Of a stretch of 64,000 nt of DNA, positions 61,701-64,000 are shown in pieces. Origin of the DNA: Sindora glabra (lineage: Eukaryota > Streptophyta > Magnoliopsida > Fabales > Fabaceae); NCBI GenBank assembly GCA_020226215.1, contig CM035227.1, positions 19,657,866-19,721,865 of the forward strand. The letters run 5' to 3'. Both the position numbers and the translations under genes were made by a program. The first letter of the stretch is position 1. Each line of letters begins with the position of its first letter. Under the pieces are notes generated by a model that saw nothing but the letters and a program-made list of their open reading frames with translations, was not told the origin of the DNA and ran no database searches.

Positions 61701-62920
61701 TTTCTATTTCCAAAAATAAATGTGTATCCAAGCCTATCCAAAAGAGAAATTGAAATTAAATTACGTCTAAAACTAGGAACATAAAAGACATTATTCAATG
61801 TAATCTTAATAAAGTTTTCTAAACGTAAAATAACATCTCCTATGTATTCAACTACAACTTCAAAATCATTTTCTACTCTAAGCTTGGACTCTCTTTCATT
61901 TGGTTTCCTCTTGCTTACGAACCCTTGCAAGGTAATTGCAACATGAGTTGTAGAACCACTTTCAAACCACTAAGAATCTATAGGGACATCAATTAAATTT
62001 GATTCAAAGTAAGCTAAGGATAAAAGTTTACCATTCTCATTTCCCTTTTTCTTTTCTAACTAAGACTTGAATCTATAGCAATCATTCCTCTTATGACCTT
62101 TCTTATGACAATGATAGCACTCTACATTCTTATGGATGAAACCTGTAGGGCCTTCCACTTATGGTTTATGACCGTTATTATTATTATTACCATGCCTGTG
62201 GGCCTTTTGAGATTTAGAAAAATTATTCTTTGGAGCATGAGATTTAGATTTCTTTTTCTTGTGGGTTAGGCTTTTGTTGGGTAAGGATTTTGGTTGGGTC
62301 AAAAAACTTTTTTCTTTCTTTTCTTTCCTTAATTTTTCTTCCTCAACAACACACTTAGTGATGAGTTCATTAATGGTCCAGGGTGTGTTCAAGGTATTAT
62401 AAGCTGTCTTGATTTGACTGAATTCTGGAGGTAAGGAATTCAATGCATGTGGGACAAGAAAGGTATCCGACAATTCAATTTTTAAGTTCTTCAATTGAGT
62501 TTGGAGGTGAACCATCTTGATAATAAACTCTCTTACATCACCAGTGTTATCATACTTCATAGTCGTCAGTTCTTTCATTAGGCATCCAGATTCAGCATTA
62601 TCAGATACTTGATACCTTTGTCCAATAGCATCCATAAATTCTTTGGCCTTGGTTGCATCTACTAATCCACCCAGTACATGTTCAGGTACAGATCTCTTAA
62701 TTGCAATGAGGCTAAGCTTATTAGATCTCTCCCATTTTGCATAGTAATCTTTTTGCTCTTGAGTACTTTCAGGAGTGAGTGCTGGCGGTTCTGACTCACG
62801 CAAGGCTAAATCAAGATCTATAATACCAAGAGCAAACTTTATATCCTGCTTCCACCTCTTATAATTTGTACCATTTAACAATTCAATAGTTGCAGTGTTA
62901 TTATTTACTGCAAAAGAGGC
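58775..62920 (-). pseudogene. Ty1/Copia gag-pol polyprotein, decayed
   Basis: One reading frame runs from about 62920 to the stop at 58775-58777. Domains in order: gag (62881-62162), CX2CX4HX4C zinc knuckle (62078-62119), protease (61961, active-site DSG replaced by ESG), pre-integrase (WHRRLGH), integrase core (HTDISG and RSDRGGE present; the third catalytic residue, Glu, replaced by Lys at 61037-61039), reverse transcriptase with YVDD at 59756-59767, and RNase H. The frame never shifts but is cut by 17 stops: 62159, 62060, 61970, 61487, 61259, 61205, 60479, 60431, 60338, 60131, 59966, 59879, 59708, 59504, 59468, 59165 and 59051. All are TAA or TAG. No ATG sits at the expected start. The element cannot encode its own transposition. 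It is a plant retrotransposon, not a virus. Confidence 0.9.
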
Positions 62921-63648
62921 TGTGAAAGAATAATTAAAGATGCAATATGTTAGTTCTGAGAATTTTAAATTTATTCATAACCACAATTAGGAGTATATAA
63001 AATATCACTACATTTCCCCTTTGGGCAGAGAATGCAATGTATGAAAGACCCTCCTAAAAATTGAAGCCAACCAGGATAATATATTATTATTACAAAATTA
63101 CCCCCTTTGGGCAAGTAAAATTTATAATAATAAAATAAATCTAGAAATAATATTTTACTTCAATAATTCAATTTCTAATTATATCATACAATAACCCCTT
63201 TTGGGCAGGTCATTATATGAAATAATTAAAAAATATTAATTAGCTCATTTTTAATTACAACACATAGTTACTCCCTTTGGACAGATAATTATGTGAAATA
63301 ATTAAAAAAAATTAATCCCGTAAATATTTTTTTTATTATTATTTTTTAATAGCTCGAAGACTTATAAATTAAAATAAATAATTTTACTTTGGTGATAATT
63401 ACCCATTTCAACCTATAAGTCTTCCAAAAGAACCGAGATATTTAAATGAAGCCCAAAACTATAAATTAAAATAAAATATGACCAGTCCATTAAGGGATGC
63501 TAAACAATATGCATTAATACCGATCATAAAAAAAATCATATTGTATCAAAAATATAATCTCAATATATATATTTGGTACAAATTAAAAAAATTTTAAATT
63601 TTCCTAATTTTCTTTTAAGGAAATATGAATACATGAATATCTATCGCA

Positions 63649-63650
<2 letters not shown>
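62921..63650 (-). other. Copia 5' untranslated leader with repeated motif
   Basis: The minus-strand motif CTGCCCAAAGGGG and variants appears four times, at about 63016, 63103, 63196 and 63272 (spacing 76-93). It is embedded in related AT-rich sequence (ATTATTTCAYATAATKA). No primer-binding site or LTR was found before the end of the window, so the true 5' end lies beyond 64000 or has been lost. Confidence 0.6.
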
Positions 63651-63652
<2 letters not shown>

Positions 63653-63705
<53 letters not shown>

Positions 63706-63723
63706 TTAAGGTTTAAGGTTTAT
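63653..63723. repeat. AT microsatellite followed by (AAGGTTT)3
   Basis: About 24 AT dinucleotides run to 63700, followed at 63701 by three copies of AAGGTTT, one base different from the AAACCCT-type plant telomere unit in permuted form. It is most likely simple-sequence drift, not a telomere. Confidence 0.9.
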
Positions 63724-63946
63724 ATATATATGCGGACACACACACCTTGTGTGTGTGGGTCACGCATGAGTGATGCAACATCTCCAAACTAAAGATGCAA
63801 GGTTCCTAGACATACGTTGCTAATTGATATTATTGATAGCGAATCAGAAACAGCAAATCAACAATTTAACAATGGTTTCCACTCGAAAACACCATTAAAA
63901 CTATATTTGTGAAATTACGTGATAAAGGAAACTAAAGTCTGACAAA

Positions 63947-63947
<1 letters not shown>

Positions 63948-63982
<35 letters not shown>
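63948..63982. repeat. AC microsatellite
   Basis: About 17 uninterrupted AC dinucleotides close to the window edge. Confidence 0.95.
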
Positions 63983-63987
<5 letters not shown>

Positions 63988-64000
63988 ACATATACAACTT

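Noticed and set aside
58775..62920. A variant genetic code in which TAA/TAG are read as Gln
   Set aside because: Several stops fall where Gln is expected, but others replace Trp or other residues. The neighbouring amylase and SCP2 genes use the standard code and end at TGA, so decay by transitions is far more likely.
63000..64000. A 5' LTR or tRNA primer-binding site for the Copia element
   Set aside because: No sequence matching the 3' LTR start (TGTAAAAATATTTTGG) or a TGGTATCA-type primer site was found here on the minus strand.

Overview
The window is nuclear DNA of a flowering plant, most likely a eudicot. It is very AT-rich. Genes are split by GT-AG introns, and the coding content is plant-type: secreted alpha-amylases with the usual four-exon layout, and a peroxisomal-type sterol carrier protein 2. 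Between the genes lie plant transposons: Tourist-like, hAT-like and Mutator-like elements and a Ty1/Copia retrotransposon. No organelle, bacterial or viral genome signature was seen. All recognised host genes are on the minus strand.

Region 1 (1-38.8 kb) is a tandem alpha-amylase cluster in several states of repair. Copy A (5482-7385) has an intact 424-residue frame. Copy B (13273-15122) is nearly identical but has lost its last 18 codons at a scrambled junction. Copy C (19126-21257) has a premature stop in exon 3. Copy D (36498-38648) is more diverged, intact and closest to a canonical secreted amylase. A and B share several kilobases of flank, including a broken fragment of a NETWORKED/NET2-like gene. 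The A flank carries transposons at sites that are empty in B. The C-D interval once had the same flank but is now split by nested insertions.

Region 2 (38.8-47.3 kb) has no gene I can support. It holds a hAT-like MITE with 8-bp target duplications and a Mutator-like element with long inverted ends carrying gene-like fragments.

Region 3 (47.3-52.4 kb) holds an intact four-exon SCP2 gene. Its upstream flank is followed by a second, decayed copy of that same flank.

Region 4 (52.4-57.3 kb) is repeats: a SINE-like sequence, two fold-back MITEs, a five-unit tandem array of about 144 bp, and a Tourist-like element.

Region 5 (57.3-64 kb) is a degenerate Ty1/Copia element on the minus strand. Gag, zinc knuckle, protease, integrase, reverse transcriptase and RNase H remain in one uninterrupted frame broken only by stop codons. 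Its 5' LTR lies outside the window or is lost. Microsatellites fill the right edge.

I did not find a new molecular system. The most informative biology is the birth, repair and decay of the amylase array: a templated-insertion junction, a likely gene-conversion tract, and a transposon landing on a TATA box. Next is the pattern of nonsense-only decay in the Copia element.
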